A stretch of 64,000 bases of DNA from Leptotrichia hofstadii (GCF_007990525.1 NZ_AP019823.1:1612001-1676000); one strand, 5' to 3'. Counted from the stretch's first letter, positions 17,473 through 26,397 are shown. A program made the numbers and translations. Notes: generated by a model not told the origin, from the sequence alone.

Positions 17473-19179
17473 ATGAAAAGGCATTTACCGATAGGAATAT
17501 CGGATTTTAAGGAAGTAATAGAAGAAAATTATTATTATTTTGATAAAACTGGATTTATCGAGGATTTGTTTAATGAAAGATCTAAAATTAAATTATTTAC
17601 ACGTCCACGCAGATTTGGAAAAACATTAAATATATCAATGCTGAAGTATTTTTTTGATGTTAGAAATAAAGATGAAAACAGAAAATTGTTTGAAAATTTA
17701 AAAATTTCTAAAAGTAAATATTTTAATTTGCAAGGAGAATATCCTGTAATTTCTGTTACATTTAAAGATTATAGAAAAACTGACTGGAAAGGCGGAGCAG
17801 AATACATTCGGAGTCTAATTTCAAATATATACGATGAATTTTATGAAATTTTATATCCAAAGCTAAATCCGAAAAATAAACAGTTTTTTGAAAAAATTTG
17901 GCTTGAAAAACCAAATACAACTGATACTGACATCGAAAATTCATTGCTTGAACTATCCAAATTTCTTTACAAGGAATACGGCAAAAAAGTAATTCTATTA
18001 ATTGATGAATATGATCAGCCAATAATCAGTTCCTATATTAACGGCTATTACGACGAAGCAATGAACTTTTTTAGAGCATTTTACGGAGCAATTTTAAAAG
18101 ACAACAGTTATCTTGAAACAGGAATTATGACGGGCATTTTAAGGGTTGCAAAGGAAAACGTCTTTTCCGGACTGAATAATTTAAAAATTCATACAATTAT
18201 TGATAACAGGTTTACAGAACATTTTGGAATCATGGAAAATGAAATTAAAGCCGCTTTAAAGGATTTTAAGCTAGAAGTTGAGCTAGAAGATATACAAAAG
18301 TGGTATAACGGCTATTTATTCGGTAATATAAAAGTATACAATCCATGGTCTATTATCAATTTTTTGGACGAGGGAAAATTAAATCCATACTGGGTAAATA
18401 CAAGTGGAAACGACTTAATAAAACTATATTTAGCAAGATTAAAAAACGAAATTTTTGATGATTTTTCTAAATTACTGAATAAGGAGAGTATTTTCAAAAG
18501 AATAGATGATAATATGACTTTTGCAAATTTGGAAACAAATTACAGCCAGAATATATGGAATTTATTTTTTCATAGCGGCTACCTAACACTTGCTGAGCCA
18601 AAAGATTATGATGAAATGACTTATTTAAAAATTCCAAATGATGAGATATTAAAGATGTTTTCACAAATGTTTATTGAAGTATATTTTGAAAATTATGATG
18701 TGTTTTTAAATATGACTTATGCTCTAAAAACTGGAAATATTCAAATCTTTGAGAAAGAACTTAAAAATATTTTGCTGGAAAATGTTGGAATTTTCGATGT
18801 GAGCGGAACTTACAAGGAACAGTTTTATCACGGTTTAATGCTTGGAATAATTTTGATTCTGAAAAATGAATATCAGATAATATCCAATGGCTTTGGAGGT
18901 AAAGGCAGATATGATTTGCTCCTAAAACCTAAAAATATTCAAAAAAGAAATGACGGAATTATCTTGGAACTTAAAGTTTTAAATTTAGAAGGTAATTTTA
19001 ATGAATATGAACTCCAGGAAAAATTGGATAAGGAATGTAAAAACGCATTAAATCAAATTGAAGAAAAAAAATATGTCTCGGCTCTTAAAAACGCTGAAAT
19101 TCATAACGTTATAAAAATTGGAATTGCATTTTTAGGAAAAGATTTAAAAGTTAAGTTTGAAAGGGAATATATAAAATAA
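17473..19179 (+). CDS. AAA-ATPase-like protein with C-terminal PD-(D/E)XK nuclease domain
   Basis: The 568 residues follow the architecture of the widespread AAA-ATPase_like/PDDEXK_9 proteins. The N-terminus PIGISDFKEVIEENYYYFDK is the family opening. RPRRFGKT (45-51) is the modified Walker A, lacking the usual first glycine, as is normal for this group. VILLIDEYDQP (173-183) is the Walker B with sensor residues. Near residues 477-500, GRYDLLL followed by GIILELKV matches the D...ExK nuclease core. GGAGG precedes the start and the gene has its own promoter. Function of the family is not established; these genes are often multicopy in anaerobes and vary between strains, which suggests a defence or mobile role (inference). 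It is convergent with the RNA-repair gene. Confidence 0.88.
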   Translation: MKRHLPIGISDFKEVIEENYYYFDKTGFIEDLFNERSKIKLFTRPRRFGKTLNISMLKYFFDVRNKDENRKLFENLKISKSKYFNLQGEYPVISVTFKDYRKTDWKGGAEYIRSLISNIYDEFYEILYPKLNPKNKQFFEKIWLEKPNTTDTDIENSLLELSKFLYKEYGKKVILLIDEYDQPIISSYINGYYDEAMNFFRAFYGAILKDNSYLETGIMTGILRVAKENVFSGLNNLKIHTIIDNRFTEHFGIMENEIKAALKDFKLEVELEDIQKWYNGYLFGNIKVYNPWSIINFLDEGKLNPYWVNTSGNDLIKLYLARLKNEIFDDFSKLLNKESIFKRIDDNMTFANLETNYSQNIWNLFFHSGYLTLAEPKDYDEMTYLKIPNDEILKMFSQMFIEVYFENYDVFLNMTYALKTGNIQIFEKELKNILLENVGIFDVSGTYKEQFYHGLMLGIILILKNEYQIISNGFGGKGRYDLLLKPKNIQKRNDGIILELKVLNLEGNFNEYELQEKLDKECKNALNQIEEKKYVSALKNAEIHNVIKIGIAFLGKDLKVKFEREYIK

Positions 19180-19184
19180 AAAAT

Positions 19185-19230
19185 TATGGGCTACACTAAG
19201 ACATTCTCCTAGATCAAGCCCATATTTTAT
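19185..19230. terminator. Bidirectional terminator between convergent genes
   Basis: TATGGGCT (19185-19192) pairs with AGCCCATA (19217-19224). TTTTATTATT follows on the plus strand and AT-rich sequence on the other side. Confidence 0.7.
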
Positions 19231-19236
19231 TATTAC

Positions 19237-21420
19237 TTATTTTTTCTTGTTCTCATATTCATTCATTAAGTCAATAATATGAGCATTTTCAACTTTATCA
19301 TTATCAAGTTCGGTAAGCCATTCAATAAACTCCTGCTCGTCCTTGTATCTTCCAGCAAGTTTTGTTCTATTGAAATCTTTTCTATAAAATTCTAGAATTC
19401 CACGCCGTTTTTTCCAAAGACTATAGTGCTTTGCCTTGTATTTAAACATAAGTCCATTTTCAGCACAAAATACAATACCTTCAGCATTTTCAAAATTATC
19501 ATAATTTTCCATCAAGTCAATTATTTCGTCAAAGTTATTGCATTTTTTGATTTCCTTTTTCATTTTAATAACATCATCATCAAAATTCAGCTCTTTTAAA
19601 AATCTTTCACTAAAATTGTTATCCACATGTACACCATTTATAAACAGGCTATTATCAATAACATCTAAGATAAAAAGATGTTCCTTTCCAAAATAATCAA
19701 CTATATGTCTGTCTTCATTTGAAACCACTTCAAATACTATGGAAACATCATTTTCACTGCAAATTCTGAAAATCTCACTTTTCATCTTTTCACTTGCTTT
19801 TTCAAAAAGAGTTTCAAAATATTTGACATGTGTTCCATTTGTTACACTTTTGGTTGCAAATACAAATTTTTCATCAATAACTGAAAGTATTCCTAAAAAT
19901 CCGTTGTATTTTTCGTAGGCTGTAACTGGGTAAACTATGTTGTTTTCAAGATATTCTCTCGTAGAATATTTATTTTCGCCGTAATTAAAAAATTTGTTAT
20001 AGCTTCTTATTTTCACTTTTCCAGTTTCTGCATCCACAAAAAGTCCACGTGCCTTAATTGTCGAGTCATTCCACAATTTTTTCCGAAACACGTTTCTTCC
20101 AAAATTTAATGAATACAAGTTCGGTTTTGTCTTTTTAACACTGATTAGTTTACTTACAATCAATTTATTCACATCTTCATCCGCTGTCAAATTTATCTGC
20201 TTGTTTTCTTTTGCCTTTTCCAGTTCGTGCTGCAAATAATCTCTATCGTAAACAGGGTTTATAACTGATTTTTGCAAAATTTTATCTGGCATTACATCCA
20301 AATATTTCAGTTCTCCACCATACTCAACTTCTCCTTCCAGACAAATTGAATGTTCAGTCGAATTTACACCTCTATGCCCATGAACCTGCACAAAATCCTG
20401 ACATTTCCCTTTCAAATAATTTTCCTCATAAAGTTCTCCAATTTCTGTTTCAAAGCTTCCAACGCCGTTTATCATTTCGTTAGTCGACACAAGTGCCAAA
20501 TTCGGCACAAAAGACAGGCCTGCATGTGTACAAAGAATTTTATGATTGTGAAATTTAAAAGCATAACATTGTCTTAATTTTTTATAAAATTTTCTAATTT
20601 CTCTTTTAAAACTATCTATATTTTTTTCATTTTCCAAAATTGCTGGCAAAGTTACATTTAAAAATTCTTTTGAGTTAATTTTAAAATCATTGGCAAAATT
20701 TTCCAAGTGAATTTCATGATTTCCTTCAATCATTATAACATTTTCCTTTTTATATAACTCCAGCATTAAAAAAAGTGTCTGTTTATGTTCAATTCCTCTG
20801 TCCAAAAAATCTCCTAAAAATACATACAAGGTATTTTTGTCAAAATCCTTCACAATTTCAGAAATCGCTGTAAAACATGAATGAATATCCCCAATTATCC
20901 GAACTTTTTCATATTTTCCCGTCACATCAGCAACATAAAAATTTATAATTTCATTTATGTCAAAAATTCTTTTAAAACTTCCTGAAAGTTTTTCATTCTG
21001 AATATTCCTAAACATTCTGCTTATAACATTTTCATCAACCTGCTTATAGCTTTCTCTCTTTTTATTATTTTCAATACACTCTTCAAGCGGGGTATCAAGC
21101 TGATAATAATAAATTGTATATTTATACTTGTCTGCAAGAGCCTTGTAGGAATTCATCGCTTTTTTTGTAGTATGTGTCGCATCAACAACTGTAAATTCTC
21201 CCTTTTTCATTCTTTCTTCCAGACAGTTAAAAAGCATTTCCCAAGCCAGCCTGTCATTTTTCTGCGAAATCTCAAAATCTCCAAATTTTGTCAATTTAGG
21301 ATTGGAAATTAAAAGCCTAAATTTATCAGCCTCAAGAGTGTATGGCTCCAAATTATTTTTCTTAATAAAGGTACTTTTTCCACTTCCAACTGTTCCCCGT
21401 AACAATAGCAATGTTCTCAT
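19237..21420 (-). CDS. RNA-repair fusion: polynucleotide kinase, phosphatase and Rnl1-type RNA ligase
   Basis: Three domains are readable in 727 residues. The 5'-kinase has the P-loop GTVGSGKST (9-17) and VVDATHTTKK (78-87). A binuclear metallophosphatase follows with GDIH (177-180), GDFLDRG (203-209), GNHE (233-236), THAG (298-301) and HGHRG (347-351). The C-terminal nucleotidyl-transferase has ARGLFVD (457-463), KFFNYGE (476-482), the lysine motif KYNG (504-507), FEVVS (563-567), EGIVF (647-651) and KYKAKHY (660-666). The RG...KFFN pattern ahead of motif I is characteristic of T4 RNA ligase 1. The kinase-phosphatase part resembles bacterial Pnkp, so one chain could heal and seal broken RNA. 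GGGAG precedes ATG 21420. No Hen1 methyltransferase gene is adjacent. Substrates, probably nicked tRNA, are inferred. Confidence 0.88.
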   Translation of the reverse strand: MRTLLLLRGTVGSGKSTFIKKNNLEPYTLEADKFRLLISNPKLTKFGDFEISQKNDRLAWEMLFNCLEERMKKGEFTVVDATHTTKKAMNSYKALADKYKYTIYYYQLDTPLEECIENNKKRESYKQVDENVISRMFRNIQNEKLSGSFKRIFDINEIINFYVADVTGKYEKVRIIGDIHSCFTAISEIVKDFDKNTLYVFLGDFLDRGIEHKQTLFLMLELYKKENVIMIEGNHEIHLENFANDFKINSKEFLNVTLPAILENEKNIDSFKREIRKFYKKLRQCYAFKFHNHKILCTHAGLSFVPNLALVSTNEMINGVGSFETEIGELYEENYLKGKCQDFVQVHGHRGVNSTEHSICLEGEVEYGGELKYLDVMPDKILQKSVINPVYDRDYLQHELEKAKENKQINLTADEDVNKLIVSKLISVKKTKPNLYSLNFGRNVFRKKLWNDSTIKARGLFVDAETGKVKIRSYNKFFNYGENKYSTREYLENNIVYPVTAYEKYNGFLGILSVIDEKFVFATKSVTNGTHVKYFETLFEKASEKMKSEIFRICSENDVSIVFEVVSNEDRHIVDYFGKEHLFILDVIDNSLFINGVHVDNNFSERFLKELNFDDDVIKMKKEIKKCNNFDEIIDLMENYDNFENAEGIVFCAENGLMFKYKAKHYSLWKKRRGILEFYRKDFNRTKLAGRYKDEQEFIEWLTELDNDKVENAHIIDLMNEYENKKK

Positions 21421-21542
21421 TTTTCTTCACTCCCTTCAAAATTCTATTTAATAGATATATTATAATTTTACTATATTTTATTTATAAATCAAAGAAAAAG
21501 TTCAGACTTATATTTTTATAATTTTACAAAACAAGAATTTAT

Positions 21543-21571
21543 TTGAATTTCTAAGAAAAATAGGGTAAAAT
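21543..21571 (+). promoter_or_regulatory. Sigma70 promoter of the HAD-IB gene
   Basis: TTGAAT (21543-21548), 17 bases, TAAAAT (21566-21571), 44 bases before the start codon. Confidence 0.65.
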
Positions 21572-21615
21572 ATAACAATAAAAAAATATTAAAATCAAAT
21601 CAAGGGGGAACGCAG

Positions 21616-22344
21616 ATGAAAAAAAATGTAGCGGCATTTTTTGATATAGATGGAACAATTTACAGGGATTCTTTACTGATTGAGCATTTTAAGATGCTTG
21701 TACAGTATGAATATATTGATATGATGACTTGGGAAGGGAAAGTTAAGGAAAAATTTTCCAAGTGGGAAAACAGGACTGGGGATTATGATGATTATCTAGA
21801 TGAGCTTGTTCAGACTTATATGGAGGCATTAAAGAATTTTAGCAAGGAGGATATGGATTTTATTGCTAAAAGGGTAATGAAACTAAAAGGGGACAAAGTT
21901 TACAGATATACACGTGAGAGGCTTAAATATCATAAGGAGAGAAATCATAAAGTTATAATTATTTCTGGGAGTCCAGACTTTCTTGTAAGCAAGATGGCTG
22001 AAAGATACGGAGTCAAAGATTACAGGGCTTCTATTTATGAAGTTAATGAAGATGGTATTTTCACTGGGAAAGTAACTCCAATGTGGGATGCCAAGAGCAA
22101 ACAGAAGGCAATAGCAGATTTTTGTAAAATGTACGAAATAGATTTGACAAAATCGTATGCTTACGGAGATACAACAGGCGATCTGACAATGTTTAAAAAC
22201 GTAGGGAACGCCATTGCCATAAATCCTGCTAAAAAATTATTGCAGAAAATAAAACGGGATAAGGAACTGAAAGAAAAAGTTATGATTGTTGTAGAAAGAA
22301 AAGATGTTATCTATAAATTAAAAGCGGATGTGGATATTATATAA
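21616..22344 (+). CDS. HAD-superfamily phosphatase, subfamily IB (PSPase-like)
   Basis: This is a 242-residue cytoplasmic phosphohydrolase. Motif I FDIDGT (9-14) supplies the nucleophile Asp10, motif II is the serine in IISGSPDF, motif III a lysine near SKQKAI, and motif IV GDTTGD binds magnesium. The helical cap between motifs I and II is that of subfamily IB, as in phosphoserine phosphatase SerB. A GGGGG ribosome site precedes the ATG and the gene has its own promoter. The true substrate is unknown; no serine-pathway neighbour supports a SerB role. Confidence 0.85.
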   Translation: MKKNVAAFFDIDGTIYRDSLLIEHFKMLVQYEYIDMMTWEGKVKEKFSKWENRTGDYDDYLDELVQTYMEALKNFSKEDMDFIAKRVMKLKGDKVYRYTRERLKYHKERNHKVIIISGSPDFLVSKMAERYGVKDYRASIYEVNEDGIFTGKVTPMWDAKSKQKAIADFCKMYEIDLTKSYAYGDTTGDLTMFKNVGNAIAINPAKKLLQKIKRDKELKEKVMIVVERKDVIYKLKADVDII

Positions 22345-22444
22345 ATTGACATTAAACGAATATATTTTTCAATCAAAAAATATAAGATAAAAAAACTTTT
22401 TATAAATATGTAAAAATTAAATTAACTAAAGAGAGATGATAATT

Positions 22445-23425
22445 ATGGATAAAAATTTAAAGATAGTTTATTTAGACAGAATTACGGCAGGGCCTATTGA
22501 TTTGAAAGAAAAATTTTCTAAATACGGTAAATACATTGAGTATGAAGATACTGATTCTAGCGAAATTGACGAAAGAATAAAGGATGTGGATGTTGTAATA
22601 ACGACCCGGATAAAATTGGGGAAAAAGCAATTTGAGAAGGCTGGAAAACTTAAATTGATACTTGTTACAGCGACAGGATTTAACCATATTGATGTGAAAA
22701 GCGCAAATGAGTTTGGAATAAAAGTAGCGAATGTTTCAGGGTATTCGACTAATTCTGTGGCACAGCTTGCGATTACTTTTTTATTGAATGAATTGATACC
22801 TGTTAATAGGTATTATGAGGAAGTTAAGGAAGGAAAATGGATAAATATTGCTGTTCCTGAATATCAGAAATATCCGATAGATGATGCGACTGGAAAGATT
22901 TTAGGAATTGTGGGATTTGGAAATATTGGGAAAAGAGTTGGAAAGATTGCTGAAACGCTTGGAATGAAAATTATGGTTGCTAAAAATACTGGGGAAAAAT
23001 ATGCCAAAAGTGATACTGCGATTGGAGAAGATGGAATTTTACGGTATGAATTGGACGAAGTGCTGGAAAAATGTGATGTTTTAACACTTCATGTCCCACT
23101 GACTGATTCTACACGGAATCTTATAAATCTTGAAAAAATGAAAAAGATGAAGAAAAGTGCGGTAATTTTGAATCTTGCAAGAGGGCCTGTAATAAATCAG
23201 GAAGATTTGTATTTTGCACTAAAAAATAAAATAATAAAATCAGCGGCTGTTGATGTTACGAGTGTTGAGCCAATTGAAAAAAATTCTAAATTATTTGAGC
23301 TGGATAATATTTTAATTACACCTCATATTGCTTGGAAATCTGAAAAAAGCATGATAAAGCTGATGGACGATGTTGAGAAAAATTTAAAATTGTTTCTTGA
23401 AGGAAAGCTGGAAGGCTTAAAATAG
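22445..23425 (+). CDS. D-2-hydroxyacid dehydrogenase (glycerate dehydrogenase-like)
   Basis: This NAD-dependent oxidoreductase interconverts a 2-oxoacid and a D-2-hydroxyacid. The NAD fold shows GIVGFGNIGKRVG, the substrate arginine is in LNLARGPVINQ, the catalytic glutamate is in the TSVEP segment and the acid-base histidine in TPHIAW. The PHIAW form is shared with hydroxypyruvate/glycerate dehydrogenases rather than D-lactate dehydrogenases. It is clearly diverged from ldhA at 10780. ATG 22445 is chosen because GAGAG lies nine bases upstream; an ATG at 22436 abuts that site. No serine-pathway neighbours narrow the substrate. Confidence 0.87.
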   Translation: MDKNLKIVYLDRITAGPIDLKEKFSKYGKYIEYEDTDSSEIDERIKDVDVVITTRIKLGKKQFEKAGKLKLILVTATGFNHIDVKSANEFGIKVANVSGYSTNSVAQLAITFLLNELIPVNRYYEEVKEGKWINIAVPEYQKYPIDDATGKILGIVGFGNIGKRVGKIAETLGMKIMVAKNTGEKYAKSDTAIGEDGILRYELDEVLEKCDVLTLHVPLTDSTRNLINLEKMKKMKKSAVILNLARGPVINQEDLYFALKNKIIKSAAVDVTSVEPIEKNSKLFELDNILITPHIAWKSEKSMIKLMDDVEKNLKLFLEGKLEGLK

Positions 23426-23532
23426 GGAAAATTTTTCAAAAATATTACAGAAAATTCTGTACAAGGCTAATATTTTAATAAATGCTTTTTACAAGAAGAT
23501 TTTACTAGAAAGGTGAAAGAGGTGAAAGATAA

Positions 23533-24177
23533 ATGTTAATAAATAATTTTAGCGGTATAAAACTTGAGTTTGATGGACTTTATTATGGAGGAAATTATGA
23601 AATTGAAATTTTTCCTGATGGAAGATTTTATTATTCATATATTGAAAATACTTCAGTTGAGCTAAAAAAAGGTTCTTTCCAGATCAATCAGAAGGAAATT
23701 ATGATTTTTGAGGAAATGATGGATTATTTTGAACTTTTGAAAAATCAAAGCAATTATATGATAAATGAGTTTAATTTTGGAAATGGAGTGCTTGTTATTC
23801 AGAAAAATAACGGACGTGAGGAAAAAATTAGGCTTGGCAAGGAAATGATGTTTGAATATGCCAAAACATTAATTGATAAATATACAAAAAAATCAAAAAG
23901 GCTCTTTTTACTGGATACTTATTTGGAAGGAGCTAAATATATCAGAAATTTTGCAATTAAAATTAAAGATGAAGTTCAATTGGATTTATTCCGTGAATTT
24001 AACGGCATTTCGCTAAATGCAGTCGCCATGTATAATTCCAAAAAGGAAAAAGTTGGATATTTGCCGAAAAATCAAAGTGAAATTATTGCAAGAATGATTG
24101 ATGCTGGGAAAAAGTTTATTGCAGTGCCGATTCCTTATGATGAGGAGATAGCTCTTAAAATTTACCTTGTAGATTAA
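23533..24177 (+). CDS. Protein with C-terminal HIRAN-like domain
   Basis: The 214-residue protein has two parts. The first 115 residues contain beta-strand repeats (FDGLYYGGNYEIEIFPDG) of unknown type. The C-terminal 95 residues fit the HIRAN pattern: a YLEGAKY start, LFREFNGISLNAVAMYN, then KVGYLPKNQSEIIARMIDAG. HIRAN modules bind DNA 3' ends or occur in restriction and repair proteins; here no helicase or nuclease is attached. The usual NPYD of HIRAN is replaced by GISL, so ligand binding may differ. GAGGTG lies eight bases before ATG 23533. Function unknown; the domain assignment is from pattern recognition only. Confidence 0.65.
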   Translation: MLINNFSGIKLEFDGLYYGGNYEIEIFPDGRFYYSYIENTSVELKKGSFQINQKEIMIFEEMMDYFELLKNQSNYMINEFNFGNGVLVIQKNNGREEKIRLGKEMMFEYAKTLIDKYTKKSKRLFLLDTYLEGAKYIRNFAIKIKDEVQLDLFREFNGISLNAVAMYNSKKEKVGYLPKNQSEIIARMIDAGKKFIAVPIPYDEEIALKIYLVD

Positions 24178-24201
24178 TTAATAAAAAATTAAAAATTAAT
24201 A

Positions 24202-24230
24202 TTGACAAATGTATATTTTTGAGGTAAAAT
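24202..24230 (+). promoter_or_regulatory. Strong sigma70 promoter of the conserved protein at 24312
   Basis: TTGACA (24202-24207), 17 bases, TAAAAT (24225-24230). The leader is about 75 bases. Confidence 0.8.
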
Positions 24231-24311
24231 AATATCAGATAATTAAAATTAAATTAATTTAAAAAATAGTACTATTATTTAATTGTCAAAAATAAAACAG
24301 GGGGAATAATT

Positions 24312-24749
24312 ATGGGATTCAGATTGAGTGTAAAAGGGCAGGAAAATGAAATTTTACTTGATAAGGAAAGCATTCTGGATGTAAAATACATTTCTGAAAC
24401 GCCCGACGACTCGAACGCAAGAGCAACAGACTTGGGAGTAATATTGGAAATTCGAGGGAAAATACTGGCAGCGGCAAGCGGAGATTCAGAAGACGACACA
24501 AGAAAAGTTGCCCAATGGTCTTTAGTACCGTCAGAAGCAAGCGACGCCTACAGACAAGCCAGCCTTGAAATAATTTCAGCAGGACAGATGGTAAGAAAAA
24601 TCGACATGACGAACGTATTTGTAGTTGATTATATTGAAGAATACGGAAATCAGGCTGGAACTGGAACTTTTTCACTAAAAATAAAACAGAAGAAGGAAAA
24701 AGTGAAGGAAGTGGCAATCGAAGGCGGATACGCAACACAGGAAGCCTAG
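24312..24749 (+). CDS. Conserved beta-rich protein (family often labelled membrane-associated protease 1)
   Basis: The 145 residues read as alternating beta strands, starting MGFRLSVKGQ, with the conserved block ISETPDDSNARATDLG, then ALWSLVPxE-like QWSLVPSEASDAY, FVVDYIEEYGN and TGTFSLKIKQKK. Similar proteins in clostridia carry the label membrane-associated protease 1, but no protease motif, signal peptide or membrane segment is seen here. The strand pattern and the GTFSLKIKQK ending recall tail-tube/Hcp-like proteins (inference, weak). Base and codon use is richer in G and C than the neighbours. A near-consensus promoter, a GGGGG ribosome site and a strong terminator suggest high expression of a single gene. 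Function unknown. Confidence 0.7.
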   Translation: MGFRLSVKGQENEILLDKESILDVKYISETPDDSNARATDLGVILEIRGKILAAASGDSEDDTRKVAQWSLVPSEASDAYRQASLEIISAGQMVRKIDMTNVFVVDYIEEYGNQAGTGTFSLKIKQKKEKVKEVAIEGGYATQEA

Positions 24750-24840
24750 ATTAGCAAATTAGAATTTTAAAAATTCTAATACATAACAGAAATATAAAAA
24801 CATTTTTGAACTTTGGAAAATTTTGTAAGTAAAATTATAT

Positions 24841-24890
24841 AAAAATAATCTCTTTTCCTAGAAAATACGCTAAGATAGAGATTATTTTTT
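24841..24890. terminator. Bidirectional terminator
   Basis: AAAAATAATCTCT (24841-24853) and AGAGATTATTTTT (24877-24889) form a 13-pair stem between convergent genes, with T runs outward on both strands. Confidence 0.85.
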
Positions 24891-24898
24891 ATTTATAT

Positions 24899-25723
24899 TC
24901 AGATTTTATTAAGAGCATACTTTCTAATTGCTTTTGCCACTCCATCGTTCACATTACTGTCAGTTCTGTATTTGGCCGCCTTTGCCGCAAGTTCTGAGGC
25001 ATTTTTCATTGCAACGCTGTAGTTGGCATATTCAAACATTTCGATGTCATTATTTCCATCACCGATTGCCATCACTTCTTCCTGCTTTATCCCCAGCTTT
25101 TCTGCCAGTTTTTTCAATCCTGTCCCTTTATTATTGTCTTTTGGCAGTATTTCGTATACGTATGGCTGGCTCAGTACACCACTATACCTGTCTTTTATTG
25201 TATCTTCATATTTTTTTTGGAAATTTGCCATTTCTTCAGGATTTCCCAGAAACATTGCCTTTATCATTTTGTATTTTCCACTTTTTGCCTCTTCAAGGCT
25301 TATTTCAGTAATATCTGAAAAGACAAATTTTGCATCCATAATAAGCTCATCTGTGGGCTTTCTGCCAATATTAAAATAATGCGCCTCGTCAACCAGTGTA
25401 AAATTTATATTATAGTCTTGAGAAAATTTATACAGATAATCAATGTCATCAGGAGTAAGTTCTGCCCAGTCAATCAGCTCCCAGTCCTTTGTCTTATGAA
25501 TTGAGCATCCGTTATTCAAAATAACATATCCTTCTAAATCAAGTTCATGAAGTCCAAGTTCCTCATAAAACGGCAGAATGCCGTACAAAGGTCTCCCAGT
25601 ACAAAGCACTATTTTTATTCCGGCTTCTATTGCGTCGTGAATAGCTTCTTTTTGCGGCTTGTCGATATGTTTTTTCTCATTCAGCAAAGTTCCATCCATA
25701 TCAATTGCAATAAGTTTTACCAT
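24899..25723 (-). CDS. Cof-type HAD-IIB sugar-phosphate phosphatase
   Basis: The 274-residue cytoplasmic phosphatase has motif I DMDGTL near residue 8, motif II CTGRP, motif III lysine in NKGTGLKKL and motif IV GDGNNDIEMF. The alpha/beta cap between motifs II and III and the KGTGL element place it in the Cof/YidA-like IIB group, which acts on sugar phosphates and related small molecules. AAAGGA precedes the start. It is convergent with the gene at 24312 and shares its terminator. The substrate cannot be read from the sequence. Confidence 0.9.
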   Translation of the reverse strand: MVKLIAIDMDGTLLNEKKHIDKPQKEAIHDAIEAGIKIVLCTGRPLYGILPFYEELGLHELDLEGYVILNNGCSIHKTKDWELIDWAELTPDDIDYLYKFSQDYNINFTLVDEAHYFNIGRKPTDELIMDAKFVFSDITEISLEEAKSGKYKMIKAMFLGNPEEMANFQKKYEDTIKDRYSGVLSQPYVYEILPKDNNKGTGLKKLAEKLGIKQEEVMAIGDGNNDIEMFEYANYSVAMKNASELAAKAAKYRTDSNVNDGVAKAIRKYALNKI

Positions 25724-25929
25724 TTTTCCATCCTTTCTTTTTTATTATGCCCAAATCCCTTTAATATTCTAATAATACTAAATGCTTTTTTGAAGATTAG
25801 GCAAAATAATACAGCTTTTATGCCCCTTTTTTAGAGCAGTTTCACTATACTAGTATACCTTAATTTGAAAAAATATTCAACCATTATGCAAAAAAGTGCC
25901 TGCCTGAATATTCAAGCCCTGTTTTTTAA

Positions 25930-25958
25930 TAGACAAATATTGTAATAAATGGTATAAT
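25930..25958 (+). promoter_or_regulatory. Promoter of the secA unit
   Basis: TAGACA (25930-25935), 17 bases, TATAAT (25953-25958), about 40 bases before the first ORF. It would drive both this ORF and secA, as no terminator is seen between them. Confidence 0.65.
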
Positions 25959-25998
25959 AAACGGAGTTTCAACAATTTTAAACAACAAAATTTTAGGA

Positions 25999-26397
25999 GT
26001 GAGAAAAATAATTATAGATAGAAGAAAAAGTGTAATGCTCGTCATGACTTGCATTATTTTTATGATGACCTATTCAAGTCTTCTTGGAACACCTAGTTTT
26101 AGCCATAAACTGAGCGTATTTGTGGATGAAAACAATCTAAGCCACGAAGATATAAGGGATCTGATTGTCAAAATTAACCAAATTGAAAGTGCAAATAACA
26201 GGCGATTTACGCAGGAACTGAAAAAGATTGAAAAACGTAAGGAAAGGGAAAGTCGTAAGGATAGTACATTTTTATCCTCTGAAAGAAAATGGGATAACGA
26301 TTTTTATGACAATTCTATTGAGCTTTCCATAAATACTGGAAATAATAGTATTTTTTTAATGAAAAAAAATGAAAATAATCTCAGAACCAGGGAATAG
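25999..26397 (+). CDS. Small membrane or secreted protein directly upstream of secA
   Basis: The ORF of up to 132 residues has a positively charged start, a hydrophobic segment MLVMTCIIFMMTY (about 13-25) and a long hydrophilic, highly charged remainder with SRKDSTFLSSERKW near residue 90. It could be a secreted protein or a single-span membrane protein. The start is uncertain: AGGAG at 25995-25999 overlaps the GTG at 25999, and the codons at normal spacing are ATA (26008) and ATT (26011); the first ATG is at 26035 with a poor ribosome site. It ends 61 bases before secA in the same transcript. Its position and exported nature recall secM of E. coli, but no known arrest motif is seen. Family not recognised. 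Confidence 0.6.
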   Translation: MRKIIIDRRKSVMLVMTCIIFMMTYSSLLGTPSFSHKLSVFVDENNLSHEDIRDLIVKINQIESANNRRFTQELKKIEKRKERESRKDSTFLSSERKWDNDFYDNSIELSINTGNNSIFLMKKNENNLRTRE

